A stretch of 64,000 nucleotides of DNA from assembly GCA_023374045.1 (NCBI GenBank), contig CM041780.1, positions 170,992,085 through 171,056,084 on the forward strand, in the 5' to 3' direction. Source of the DNA: Limonium bicolor. Taxonomy: Eukaryota > Streptophyta > Magnoliopsida > Caryophyllales > Plumbaginaceae. Below, piece by piece: positions 12,567 to 23,103 of the stretch. The first letter of the stretch is position 1, and each line of letters starts with the position of its first letter. The position numbers and the translations under genes were made by a program. The notes beneath the pieces were generated by a model. The model did not search any database and was not told the origin of the DNA. It was given only the letters and a program-made list of their open reading frames with translations.

Positions 12567-12642
12567 GATGGCTCCCCTTGATTCAATTCTGCAAACCATT
12601 GCAGGATTGGATCAAGGTTGACGGGACGCCAAAAATTCTCAC
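12545..12642. other. Nested palindrome across the LTR end and polypurine tract
   Basis: Outer arms at 12545-12562 and 12625-12642 (18 bp, one mismatch) enclose an inner stem of 19 bp (12576-12594 with 12599-12617, two mismatches that would be G-U in one RNA strand) with a 4-nt loop. The LTR edge (12566) and the polypurine tract lie between outer and inner stems. The same structure occurs at 57551-57648. Confidence 0.8.
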
Positions 12643-12699
12643 TACGGTTTATGAATTGCTCTTATGGGTGCGGGTGCACGGGGACTTATGACGGGCCCC

Positions 12700-13765
12700 A
12701 AATTGCGGTGATTGATGGTATGAGGACTAATGACGGGCCTCAACTAGATCTCGGTGTCTAGCTCTAGGGCTTATGACGGGCCTAGAATACGATCAAACAA
12801 CCTATGCATGAGGACTAATGACGAGCCTCAACTAGATCTCGGTGTCTAGCTCTAGGACTTATGACGGGCCTAGAATGCATCTTCGAAATGTATGAGGACT
12901 AATGACGGGTCTCAACTAGATCTCGGTGTCTAGCTCTAGGACTAATGACGGGCCTAGAATACAATCGGTATATGGGTTATGCATGAGGACTAATGACGGG
13001 CCTCAACTAGATCTCGGTGTCTAGCTCTAGGACTTATGACGGGCCTAGAATGCATCTTCGAAATGTATGAGGACTAATGACGGGCCTCAACTAGATCTCG
13101 GTGTCTAGCTCTAGGACTAATGACGGGCCTAGAATACAATCGGTATATGGGTTATGCATGAGGACTAATGACGGGCCTCAACTAGATCTCGGTGTCTAGC
13201 TCTAGGACTTATGACGGGCCTAGAATGCATCTTCGAAATGTATGAGGACTAATGACGGGCCTCAACTAGATCTCGGTGTCTAGCTCTAGGACTAATGACG
13301 GGCCTAGAATACAATCGGTATATGGGTTATGCATGAGGACTAATGACGGGCCTCAACTAGATCTCGGTGTCTAGCTCTAGGACTTATGACGGGCCTAGAA
13401 TGCATCTTCGAAATGTATGAGGACTAATGACGGGCCTCAACTAGATCTCGGTGTCTAGCTCTAGGACTAATGACGGGCCTAGAATACAATCGGTATATGG
13501 GTTATGCATGAGGACTAATGACGGGCCTCACTAGATCTCGGTGTCTAGCTCTAGGACTTATGACGGGCCTAGAATGCATCTTCGAAATGTATGAGGACTA
13601 ATGACGGGCCTCAACTAGATCTCGGCGTCTAGCTCTAGGACTAATGACGGGCCTAGAATACAATCGGAATATGGGTTATGCATGAGGACTAATGACGGGC
13701 CTCAACTAGAACTTGGTGTCTAGCTCTAGGACTTATGACGGGCCTAGAATGCAATTGAAAGTACG
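12700..13765. repeat. Higher-order tandem array, ~87-bp monomer, ~175-bp dimer
   Basis: Monomers contain GAGGACTAATGACGGGCCTC and GTGTCTAGCTCTAGGACT. Two alternating types, with linkers GCATCTTCGAAATGTAT and ACAATCGGTATATGGGTT, form dimers whose starts lie at 12981, 13155, 13331, 13505 and 13680 (spacing 174-176 bp). The dimers are nearly identical, which points to recent expansion. The other copy has only about three diverged monomers (57720-57985). Confidence 0.9.
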
Positions 13766-13999
13766 AAACTCGTTGTTTTGAGTGGCTGATTGAAGGATGG
13801 TTCTGGCTGTGGATTGGTCCATGATTTGATGCTTTTGGTTGCTTCCGTGAGGGATGTGATGGTCTAATGCTTTCGGTCGATGTCGCCTTTGACTTGGTCA
13901 GTGTGGGACTTTTGTTTTGGTTGTTTTGTGATTTTGTAGTTGATTTTCGAAAGGATGGTTTTGTGAATGAGTAACTTTGGACCTTGATGGCTTTGATAT

Positions 14000-14855
14000 G
14001 ACCGGATGACTTTGGTATGATCAGATGGCTCCGCTGTGATTTGATGGCTCATGTACGGTCAGATGGCTCCGGTTTGATATGTGACTCCCTTGTGAGCAAC
14101 GACTCTGGGATGGTTGGTGGGTTTTGAATCGAATGGGGATTTTCAGGATCGTTGGTGGGTTTCGATTTGGGTGAAGATTTTCGGGATGGTCGGTGGGGTT
14201 TGATTTGTTTTGAATTTTGAGTCGAATGGTGGGTTGATGTGATTGGTGGATTGTGTTGTGTTTGACGTATTTTGATGTGGTAGATATTTTTTGTTGTGGT
14301 TGATAACTTCTTGGCCATAGATGGATGGCTTCGGTCCGGTTATGACTTTAGGGTTCTCTCATGATGGCTCTAGGATAGCTCGGGATGACTCCGGGAAGGG
14401 CTACGAGATGGCTCTATTTGGTGATAGTGAGGAACAAAGGGGAATTTTTCCTTTGAGGTGGTCGCACCCTGGGCGGGCTGCCTACGTACTCAATTTCGTA
14501 TTGAGATCAGACCTGACGTAGTTCAAAATTCTGTAGGCAAGACCTTGGTGACGAAATAGCTTTGACGTGGATTTGAGGTGGTTCCCGTATTGTTCTCGGA
14601 CTGTTAGGATGCCCCCTTTAGAGTTCCAAAGATGGTTTCAATGTCGGATGATGGCTCCCGCATGGCTCCAGTTTGGCTCTGGATATGGTTTTGATGAGGC
14701 TTGAGCATGACACTGGATGGCTCCATAATTGTCTTTATACGACCTCGGATGGTTTTAGTTTGGTTCAATGTAGCTTGAGGATAGCCCAGGGTGGCTCCGA
14801 GATGGTTCGAGGTAGCTTGATGATGGTCTGGGATGGCTCCAGTTGATATATTTTG
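14000..14855. repeat. Degenerate GATGGCTCC repeats
   Basis: Equivalent of 480-1215 and 59370-60190 in this copy, interrupted by hairpin motif copy 4. Confidence 0.65.
14459..14521 (-). other. Conserved hairpin motif, copy 4
   Basis: Internal-region copy with inner stem CTCAAT-ttcgt-ATTGAG. The outer right arm has changed to GACGTAG. Confidence 0.7.
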
Positions 14856-16360
14856 ATCAAAAGTTACGCTTCAACAACTGCAACTGAAGTCGACTTTCAG
14901 CGAGACCAGGTAGAGTTCTTACTAGTCAGGTGTTGATGATGGAGTGCTTATGATGCATGCAGATATTAAATGCTAGGTACGATGCAAAATGCATATGCAA
15001 TTTTTAGAGAAAAGGTATGGCCCTATCTCTATTAATACAAGGTTTACGAATATAAAACATCTTCGGCTCGATCTTGAATGATTGTTGAATTGGAATGTGT
15101 GAATCACTTTCCTCTCATGGAGGGATGCGGGTCAATCTCTCGTGAGTATAGCTGTGTGTGCTAATGGTGTGATGATACTCTCGATGGTCGGAGCAGTATT
15201 TTCCTAAGAATTTCTTTCGAGGTTTTGGACTTTCTGATCCTCACAAATTTCTCACCTGCAATGGGGTAGGCTGATTATGGTTTGGTGATTTAGTCGAACA
15301 GTCACTCGCACTCTAAAGACCTTGTGAGATAAGGTCACACTCATTCGCTCATGGTCCCTTTAGTATGACGGGAAATGTTGATAACAAGTACGAAGCTTAT
15401 GATTCATGTTTCAGATCTGATACTTTCAGTCAACACTCACAACTAACGAGTCAGAGGTCTTTTATTTGGTTATAACGGGGCTGAGGGGTATGATGTATGT
15501 CACATGGGACTGGAGGATTTGTTTGGGAGTTATGGAGCTTTTGTGCAATAGAGGATATGTTTCACCTTTGCCATGGGTGGAATGATTAGACGGGTTTTTG
15601 ATAACCTTTTGTTGGTTTCTGCGAGACATCATTGGTCTTTTTGATCTGGATTTCTCCTTCTTGTCTCTTCTGGTGTACGGTTTGGACTTTCTTCTCTCAT
15701 TTTGCTTTTGAAATTTGCATTTGGCTCATCAACTTTCTCAAGCATTTTTTTTTGTATTTTGGCTTTCAGCTTCGGAGTTGCATTGACTCCTTGATCTTCT
15801 TGAACATTTTCGGTGTTCTTTTCTGGTGTTTGGCTTTGTAGTTGCATTGACTCACTGATTTCTTCGAACAATTTATTTGTTGTTTTTTGTGAAAAATGGT
15901 GGGGGAGAGACCATGGCTCCGGCTCCTTTGAGATCCTCTATGGCAAGGGTGAGTAAATATGTGTATGTGAGTTGGCATGTTGTGGAGTTCGCGCAGAAAA
16001 AGGTTTATCGTGAAAGGCTCAGCGGGGCTCACTAAGGGATTATGTACAGGGCAGTCAAAGCTTTTTGGTTTTGTGGGGATTTTATTCCTAAGTGCCTCGT
16101 CATCCTCATTAGTCAATGATTGTTTTCTTACTATTCTCGGATCTTTGCATGAATCACAGTTCGTATCTTGTTTATCAACACTGACCTCTCTATGTATTGT
16201 GCCTCTCCATGTGCTGAAGGAATGCACATGTCGCTCGTGGTTTTACCTCCATTGGATCTCTCTATCTGCCCTCATCACTCAATGGATTGTCCAGTACTCT
16301 CATTTGAAATTCAAGGGAAAATACCGCTCTTCGCACACTACTCACTTGGTTTGTGGTGCC

Positions 16361-16860
16361 NNNNNNNNNNNNNNNNNNNNNNNNNNNNNNNNNNNNNNNN
16401 NNNNNNNNNNNNNNNNNNNNNNNNNNNNNNNNNNNNNNNNNNNNNNNNNNNNNNNNNNNNNNNNNNNNNNNNNNNNNNNNNNNNNNNNNNNNNNNNNNNN
16501 NNNNNNNNNNNNNNNNNNNNNNNNNNNNNNNNNNNNNNNNNNNNNNNNNNNNNNNNNNNNNNNNNNNNNNNNNNNNNNNNNNNNNNNNNNNNNNNNNNNN
16601 NNNNNNNNNNNNNNNNNNNNNNNNNNNNNNNNNNNNNNNNNNNNNNNNNNNNNNNNNNNNNNNNNNNNNNNNNNNNNNNNNNNNNNNNNNNNNNNNNNNN
16701 NNNNNNNNNNNNNNNNNNNNNNNNNNNNNNNNNNNNNNNNNNNNNNNNNNNNNNNNNNNNNNNNNNNNNNNNNNNNNNNNNNNNNNNNNNNNNNNNNNNN
16801 NNNNNNNNNNNNNNNNNNNNNNNNNNNNNNNNNNNNNNNNNNNNNNNNNNNNNNNNNNNN
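16361..16860. other. Assembly gap of exactly 500 N
   Basis: Exactly 500 N, a conventional placeholder length, so the real distance is unknown. Different elements lie on the two sides. Confidence 0.98.
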
Positions 16861-17214
16861 CCCATTCCGGCGGAAAATTGTAGTGCCATCCGTAAGATTG
16901 GAATCATATGATGAAGAGGTCAACAATCAGGGAGTACAGGATCACCTAGACCTCCTTGAAGAAACCAGGATGGCCGCCGCAGTAAGGATGGCGAAGGATA
17001 AATCCAAGGTAGAAAGGTATTTCAACAGAAGGATAAAGGAACGGAGTTTTGCCCCAGGAGAATTAGTCCTCCGAGAGGTTAAGCAACCCAAGAAGCTGGA
17101 ACCTCAATGGGAAGGACCATACATCATACACCAGAAGACAGGACGAGCTTCGTACCGTCTGAAAAATGGTGATGAGGATACGAGCTGCCTCACTCTTGGC
17201 ATGCTGAATGTTAA
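16861..17214 (+). pseudogene. Ty3/gypsy (Tat-type) integrase C-terminal fragment
   Basis: After the gap one frame reads a typical integrase tail: an R-M-A-A-A helix region, then VERYFNRRIKERSFAPGELV and LEPQWEGPYII, the RNR...F..GDLVLR and L.P.WEGPY motifs of plant Ty3/gypsy integrase/pol C-termini. The end is broken: the expected SWHAE..LKKFY motif appears in another frame (about 17185-17214) and meets a stop. The N-terminal part would lie in or before the gap. The protein would join element cDNA to chromosomal DNA. The context (array and antisense gene downstream) fits the Tat clade. A free open frame continues to 17332 but carries no homology there. Confidence 0.8.
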
Positions 17215-17325
17215 AAAAGTTTTATGTGTAAAAACATTGCTACATAAAATCAATAAAATGAGGTATTTTTTAAAAGAAAGCGCAGGTACTTTTTACCAGG
17301 GGACTGATCACCCCCTGAAGTATTC

Positions 17326-17700
17326 AAAGTAAGCACCGGCCAACGAGCCGCAGGCTATCATGCCTTGAAAGTAAGCACCGGCCAACGAGCCGCAGGCTAT
17401 CATGCCTTGAAAGTAAGCACCGGCCAACGAGCCGCAGGCTATCATGCCTTGAAAGTAAGCACCGGCCAACGAGCCGCAGGCTATCATGCCTTGAAAGTAA
17501 GCACCGGCCAACGAGCCGCAGGCTATCATGCCTTGAAAGTAAGCACCGGCCAACGAGCCGCAGGCTATCATGCCTTGAAAGTAAGCACCGGCCAACGAGC
17601 CGCAGGCTATCATGCCTTGAAAAGAAAGATCCGGCCAACGAGCCGCAAGCTACCATACCTTGAAATAAAAACATCCGGCCAATGAACTGCAAACTATCTT
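17326..17700 (+). repeat. 42-bp tandem array downstream of pol
   Basis: Seven nearly identical 42-bp units (core GTAAGCACCGGCCAACGAGC) followed by about two degraded units to 17700. As 42 is a multiple of three, every frame stays open across it and gives spurious repetitive peptides on both strands. It lies between pol and the antisense gene. Confidence 0.92.
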
Positions 17701-18112
17701 ACCTTAAAAATAGGCGTCGGCCAGCAGACCACAGATTCCTATACTCCATATCCTAAAAAGCTGGCTAAAAACCATAGACACCATACTTTAAAAGAAAAAA
17801 GGTCTGGCCGGAACAAAAGGTCCAAAACCAAAAGCCCCTTGTGTTGAGAAAAAATACTACACTAACACAACTCGCATAAGATAAGCATACGTGCACCATT
17901 AAAAAAGAGGAGAGAAATATCACAGCAACAGAAAACTTGGCCCAAAAAGTTACTCAGGCAGACAAATAAGTAAAATGGTGAAGAATATAGCTTATATTTC
18001 TCCCAAAGTGTGGGGTAAAGACAGTTACAAAAAATGATCATTACAAAAGATTCGGCAAACACAAAAATACAGGCCGAAACAAAAACCCCTCTAAAAAAAA
18101 AGAAAGAAGCTT

Positions 18113-21100
18113 CTATCCTACTTTTTCTACAGCTTCCTTTTCAGCAGCTAATAATCTATCGCCGCTACCAGCTACACTCTCAGAAGACTTGGACTTCTTG
18201 GAAAGATGCTGCATCCCTCCGGCTGACGGCAGGATGTTACTTCCGGCTGGAAGAAATGAAGCCTCGCCACCACCAAAACATGTCTCCCCAGGACTGCGGC
18301 AGAACCTCTCAAGTTCAGAAAAGAAGTTGGACTTCTGAGCAACAGCCTTGAATTCAAGCTTGTTATACAGATCATCCAGCAACTCTCCTTTCTCGAGGGA
18401 GTGATCTGAGACAATCTGCTGGCAAATGTCGACTATCCGGCGACACTGCGAAGCAAAAGACTCCTTCAGATGGGCATTAATTGTGCCTTGCTTCTGTACC
18501 TCCTCTTGAGACTGCCGGGAGAATGACTTGAGCCTGGCCACTTGAGATTCAAGGGTCAGGACTTGAGCTCGGTATTTATCACGTTCTGAGTTGGTGAATG
18601 ACAGCTTCTTTAGCACGGACTAACCGGCCATTCAACTGAGTAATGTGCTTCAGTAATTGGCAGAACTCATGCCTAGCCGGAACAAAAAAGAGAATAAGAA
18701 GAAGAAAGGGCCAAAAGAGAGGCAAAAGTTAAGGGAATGAAGTTTACCATGGCCCAATGACTCAGTATTTTCGGCCTGAGAGCGAGACTTAGCTTCTTCC
18801 AGCTCCTTTACCTTCTCCTCCAGCCTGGTCCTCTCTTCTATCAGGGCGGCTTTGTCCGCAGCAAGGGTTTTCTTCTCTTCTTCCAAAAGAGAACAATCTC
18901 GGAGCAGAGACTGCTTCTCTTGGTCAAAAGAAGACCTCAACTGCTCTTCCAGCACAGCCTTTTCTTCCGACAGGCAATCAAAATCCTGGATAAGCTTTTC
19001 TTTTTCCTTCACAAGAGCTTCATTCTCCCGTTGAAGAGTTTGCTTCTCCAGCTCGAGCGTTTCAGCCTCCTGCTTGAAAGAATTCCGCTCCTCATAGAAA
19101 AAGGCCTTCTCAGCCTGAAGATTGTTCACATCGTTCCGGTGCATAGTGCGCACCTAATCCAGCATAATGCCTAGGTCAAAGAAAGAACCGAATCACCTTA
19201 ACCAAAGCCAAGGAAAGAAGAGACGGTTTCATACCTCTATCAACGTATTATCGGCTTCCTTGATCCGGCCTCTTAGAGAAAAGTTCTCTTCCCGGAGTTT
19301 CTGCAGCTGCAGCTCATACTCATCACGCTGACGCTCACATTCTCGCCGGGACAACTGCAGTTCTTTGTTGATTGCCTCGGTTCTCTCCTTTGCCTTACGA
19401 TCGATCTCATACTCGACCTGGTCAATAAGTGTCATGAGAGGAGCGGGTCAGCCTCAGCTCCTCTTCGGCATTGTTGGCTCGGCTTTCCTCATGGCGAAGC
19501 CTGGATTGGAGATTGCCAAAGTGAACCTCAGTACTTTGGGCCATGGACATCACCTAAAAACAACGATACACAAAGTCAGGGAAGGAGCCACACTAAAACA
19601 AAAAGGGAAACATAAAAAGAGACACACATGTCAACCTGAAAGATTCCCCCCCACATCATGTCAAACACATCATTTACTGGGAGGGAATGCCGCATGATAG
19701 CATCTGCCCGCCCGTCTCCGATCCGCAGCCTCTTTTTAGTAGCAGTAAAAGTTGCCGGAGGAGCAAAGATCCCGTCTGGATGATTGGATCTCTTAATTGC
19801 CTCCTTCCAGAGAGAAGAATACTTGGCAGCATCACAGGATAATAAGGGGAGGGGGTGCCCGCAGTGGTAGAACCACCCTTCCTTTTGGGAGGGTCCAGTG
19901 TAAGATTCTTGAACAGGAGGAGGAGGGGAGGAAGAAGAGGAAGCTATGAAGTCCTCTCTCTGCTTACTCCGGAGCTCAGGATTCTCAGGCACCTCACGGT
20001 ATTCCATTCCTCTATTCCTTGCCGCATCCATGGCCCCAGCAACATCAATGGAGAATGGTCCTGAGGCCTCAGGATCGCCAGAGGTTTGCCCTTCTCCTGA
20101 TATCCCTGGCTGAGGAGCCTTCGGCTTTGATGTGGTTTTCTTCTTTAGTCTTTGTTTGACAGGAACAGAGGCTGCCGCAATAACAAAAGCAAATGTGGTC
20201 ACATTATCAAATATATACAAAGCCGGAAGCGGAAGGACATAGCAAGAATCAAACCTGGTTCGGCCGGAGGATCAGCACAGAGGTCTGTGGCCTCTAAGGT
20301 GTTTTCTTGAGCAGGATCTGAGGAAAAGTAACCTGTCAAATCAGGAAATTGCTCACAAATAGGAGTCGGAAGACCGGACTCCCGCCCCGAGCGAGAACCA
20401 AGGTCTAAACCCGAACCAGGGGTGAGGGGAAGGAAGACACGGCGCCCGGACTTGGGGCTCACATGCCATGTACCTGACAATCCGGCAACGGCACGATCAG
20501 GCGACTCTAGTTTTTTTTTTTCTTTGAATGACCAGCTTGGTCATCCTCGGATTCTTGCCTAGAACGCTTTGCCGGAGCAGGAGCACTCTCCAAAGGTTGT
20601 TCGGCCGCAGCAGCAGCCGCATCAAGCGTACCGTAGTAGTTGACCTTTTCGTCCCCAATCTTGAAGGTGACGAGGTTCCAGCTATAAAAGGGGCCGACCT
20701 TTTCCCCCTTCTGGAAGAAATCTGCATGCAATATGTCAAAATAATAAGAAAACCGACAGGAATGGCGGAGTTTGTATTAAGGAATAAAGGCACTTACTAT
20801 GATATGTCTTCAGAGAAGACAAACGTTCCTTTGAGAAAAACGTCTCGACAGTCGGTGGTTTTTTGTTTACTGCCCTCAGAATCTTCGAGATCGGCAATTC
20901 GGCCGGAGGAATTTGGGGGCTGATCAGCTGACCTCTCCCAACCTCAGCACAGTACGGGACACCCAAAATTCGGCCGGATGGAGGGACAATTACGAACCAC
21001 CGTGACCCCCAATCGTGAGCTTTCTTGTAGTCGAAGAGGGAGTATCCAGTCTTCGCGATAAGGGTCAGGCTAGCCGAATCAACCCTAACTGAGAAGAATC

Positions 21101-21554
21101 GGACGAAATCAGTGCCTTCCGGCCGAATTTTGCTACCCTCGCAAAGAGAAACGAATGCGTGGAGATGCGAAAGAGCCTTTGGATGAAGGTGAGCAAGAGT
21201 GCAGCAGCGGCGAAGGAGGAAGCCCAGCACAAAGGGATGCGGGGGAATGGTCAGACCGGAGCGAAAAAAATCAGCAAAAACTACGTACCCGCTCCCAAAA
21301 TCATCGTTAGGGTGAGAATCGGGGGATGGCAGGTAAATTTGCGTGCCAAGCGGGGCTTCGACACCCCTAAGACAATCGCAAAGGGAGGAATAATTAAGAG
21401 AAGAGGAAAAGGGTTGGCGCCCAGAACGGAAGGGTCTTGTGAACTTCAGTTGCGAAGGGCGAAAACCGTCGGAAGAGCGAGAGCCTTGAATCGCCTCGAT
21501 GGCGGGAGGAAATTTAGAAGCAAGATTTTTCTGTTTTGAGGAGGAGGACGACAT
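18113..21554 (-). pseudogene. Spliced antisense gene of a Tat-type element (Transposase_28-like, coiled-coil C-terminus)
   Basis: Six exons can be joined with GT-AG sites on the minus strand: 20798-21554, 20255-20721, 19636-20171, 19235-19545, 18748-19152 and about 18113-18680. Exon 1 starts at MSSSSSKQKN and carries the plant 'putative gypsy type transposon' (Transposase_28) signature, for example HPFVLGFLLRRCCTLAHLHP. Exon 2 has a basic nuclear-type tail (KRSRQESEDDQ, lysine run). Exons 4-6 are heptad-rich, E/K/L-rich coiled coil. Known Tat elements carry such an antisense ORF between pol and the 3' LTR; its role is unknown to me. Breaks: a frame change in the A-run at 20511-20521 (exon 2 becomes continuous with the next frame after a one-base change), one near 19437 and one near 18600. 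The homopolymer break could be a sequencing error; the other two argue for decay. Confidence 0.7.
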
Positions 21555-21723
21555 TGTTGAGCTTAGCACAAAAGCGAAGTTAAGCAACAGAGAGAGAGAG
21601 CGAAGAACGCGATAACAGGAGGTGACGAAAGAGAAGAAAGTCGGAGCAAATGAGCAGAGAAGGAAAGAGGAAGAAACTTAAAAACTCAAACTTTGAGAGA
21701 AGTTTTCCCTCGCTCAAACAAAT

Positions 21724-21738
21724 AATAAATATATATGT
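21724..21738 (-). promoter_or_regulatory. Possible TATA box of the antisense gene
   Basis: The minus strand reads ATATATATTTATT about 170 bp upstream of the first ATG (21554), a plausible TATA position for a plant gene with a 5' UTR of roughly 140 bp. Only the sequence and spacing support it. Confidence 0.35.
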
Positions 21739-22145
21739 GTGTACAAACAAAAACACCTTTTTGCAGAGGAAAAGGAAGGGCCACACGCTTCCTAAAGACG
21801 CCTCCGATAATTAGTCGAAAGAAGGACCTTACGTATTCTACACCAAAAAAGGCGGAAAAATTCAAAAGGCAATACACAACAGGATTGAGTCACGAGCTTC
21901 GCACATGGCCAATAAAAAGTTCCTTTTCTCCAAGTATGAAGAAAAAGAACTTGTGGGACTGGGATAAAGTAAAGACAAAGCACGGACAAACCAAGGAGCC
22001 TCAGAGTTGGCCGCAGTTGCAAAAATAAATTTTCGCCAAAGCACAAGACAGAAGTTCTTTTCTTCACCAAAATTCAGAAAGATAGAACTTGTGGGACTGA
22101 TGAGAAGGGAAGAAATGGTACCAAGTCAGAACAAGGGACGTAGAG

Positions 22146-22253
22146 CTTCCGGCCACTCTAGCCGGATGAGAATAGAGATACGCAGAGCATCCGGCCGCAT
22201 TAGCCGGATGGAGGTAGAAACACATAGGGCATCCGGCCGTCCTCGGCCGGATG
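22146..22253. repeat. Three small hairpins of CATCCGGCC...GGCCGGATG type
   Basis: Three short inverted repeats at about 22146-22168, 22188-22210 and 22230-22253, spaced roughly 42 bp. Each has arms close to CATCCGGC/GCCGGATG with different loops. They sit between the antisense gene and the probable 3' LTR. Confidence 0.6.
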
Positions 22254-22309
22254 AAAATAGGACGTAGACATGGTAAAATGTAATACGGTCGACCGCCTGT
22301 GGTCGACCA

Positions 22310-22595
22310 AGGGTATTAAAGAGGGGGTAAAACTGTACTTATACATGTAAAATACAGGCTGGCACCATAAAAACCAGACCCAAAATACTATAAATAGGGG
22401 CATACCCCCATGAAATATGATACGCAGCATTTGACAACCAAACACACACTCGATTCCAATATAAGCTCTCCTTCTCTCTCTTTACTCTCGTGAAACTCTG
22501 TGTTTGAAACCAGGTAAGGTAGGATAGAAGATCAGATCAAGTCATACTAGGATAAGTATACTGTTTCAGTGCCCAAATCAAAATCTGACGACATC
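22310..22595 (+). other. Probable 3' LTR portion of the Tat-type element
   Basis: A purine tract (AAAGAGGGGG, 22314-22323) is followed by a region with a TATA-like CTATAAATAGGGG (about 22389) and a pyrimidine-rich leader (CTCTCCTTCTCTCTC), the usual layout of a plant LTR promoter. No partner LTR is in the window, so edges are approximate; the right edge is taken at the start of the CACTA foldback. Confidence 0.4.
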
Positions 22596-22810
22596 TATCT
22601 CGGCGGTTCTTAGCTCACAACCGCCGAGATAAACTCTTGGTCGGTCCCTGGATCGGTCTCTAGGTCGGTCAATACCAGAAGGTATTCTGGAACCGACCGA
22701 TCCAGGGACCGACCAAGAGTCTATCTCGGCGGTTGTGAGCTAAGAACCACCGAGATAGGCCCTATTTTTGTATCTATTTCGGCGGTTCTTAGCATAGAAC
22801 CGCCGAAATA
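22596..22810. repeat. CACTA-type subterminal foldback
   Basis: Three palindromes of 36 bp with arms TATCTCGGCGGTT (22596-22631, 22722-22757, 22775-22810). The first two, with flanking arms (22633-22658 and 22695-22720, perfect 26-bp inverted repeat ACTCTTGGTCGGTCC...), form a stem of about 63 bp. GGCGGTT palindromes of this kind are typical subterminal repeats of plant CACTA elements. The terminal CACTA sequence itself is not visible, so the end is probably truncated. Confidence 0.75.
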
Positions 22811-23103
22811 GCCCCCCCCCTTTTTCCATCCCAACACACTAAATGATTCAGTGAGACCTGTAATAAAGCCTCATCCACACAGGGAGCTCCAGCACACATT
22901 TATAAAGTTTTAAAAGCTCCCAATTAATATCAACGACACGCCACAGTTTGAGAGTAAACAAACCAATACAATTACACTTAATTACACACTTTCATCACAA
23001 AGAAAAAAACACATCACAATTCAAATCTACCATTACACCATCCACAAGTGTACATAATTACAATTACATACTCGAAAAAGTTCACAAATCATCTTCATGA
23101 TCA

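Larger units (their letters stand above)
12567..16360 (-). mobile_element. Second internal region of the Ogre-like element, cut by the gap
   Basis: Starts with a reverse-complement polypurine tract (GATGGCTCCCCTT) next to the LTR end and follows the order of 57573-61690: a GACGGGCCT array, GATGGCTCC repeats, one hairpin motif, then the same non-coding sequence. It lacks the CTAGTAGCG array present in the other copy. It stops at the N gap. No coding homology was seen. Confidence 0.75.

Noticed and set aside
11594..12599. Minus-strand frames of 115-145 codons in the Ogre-like LTR
   Set aside because: Phe/Leu/Tyr-rich translations of AT-rich or diverged LTR sequence, not shared with the second LTR copy.
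15977..17332. A 451-codon open frame across the gap
   Set aside because: It is open only because 500 N are translated as unknown residues. Only the part after 16861 has homology (integrase tail).
17308..17692. Repeat-protein frames on both strands
   Set aside because: They are translations of the 42-bp array, with no start context and equal openness on both strands.
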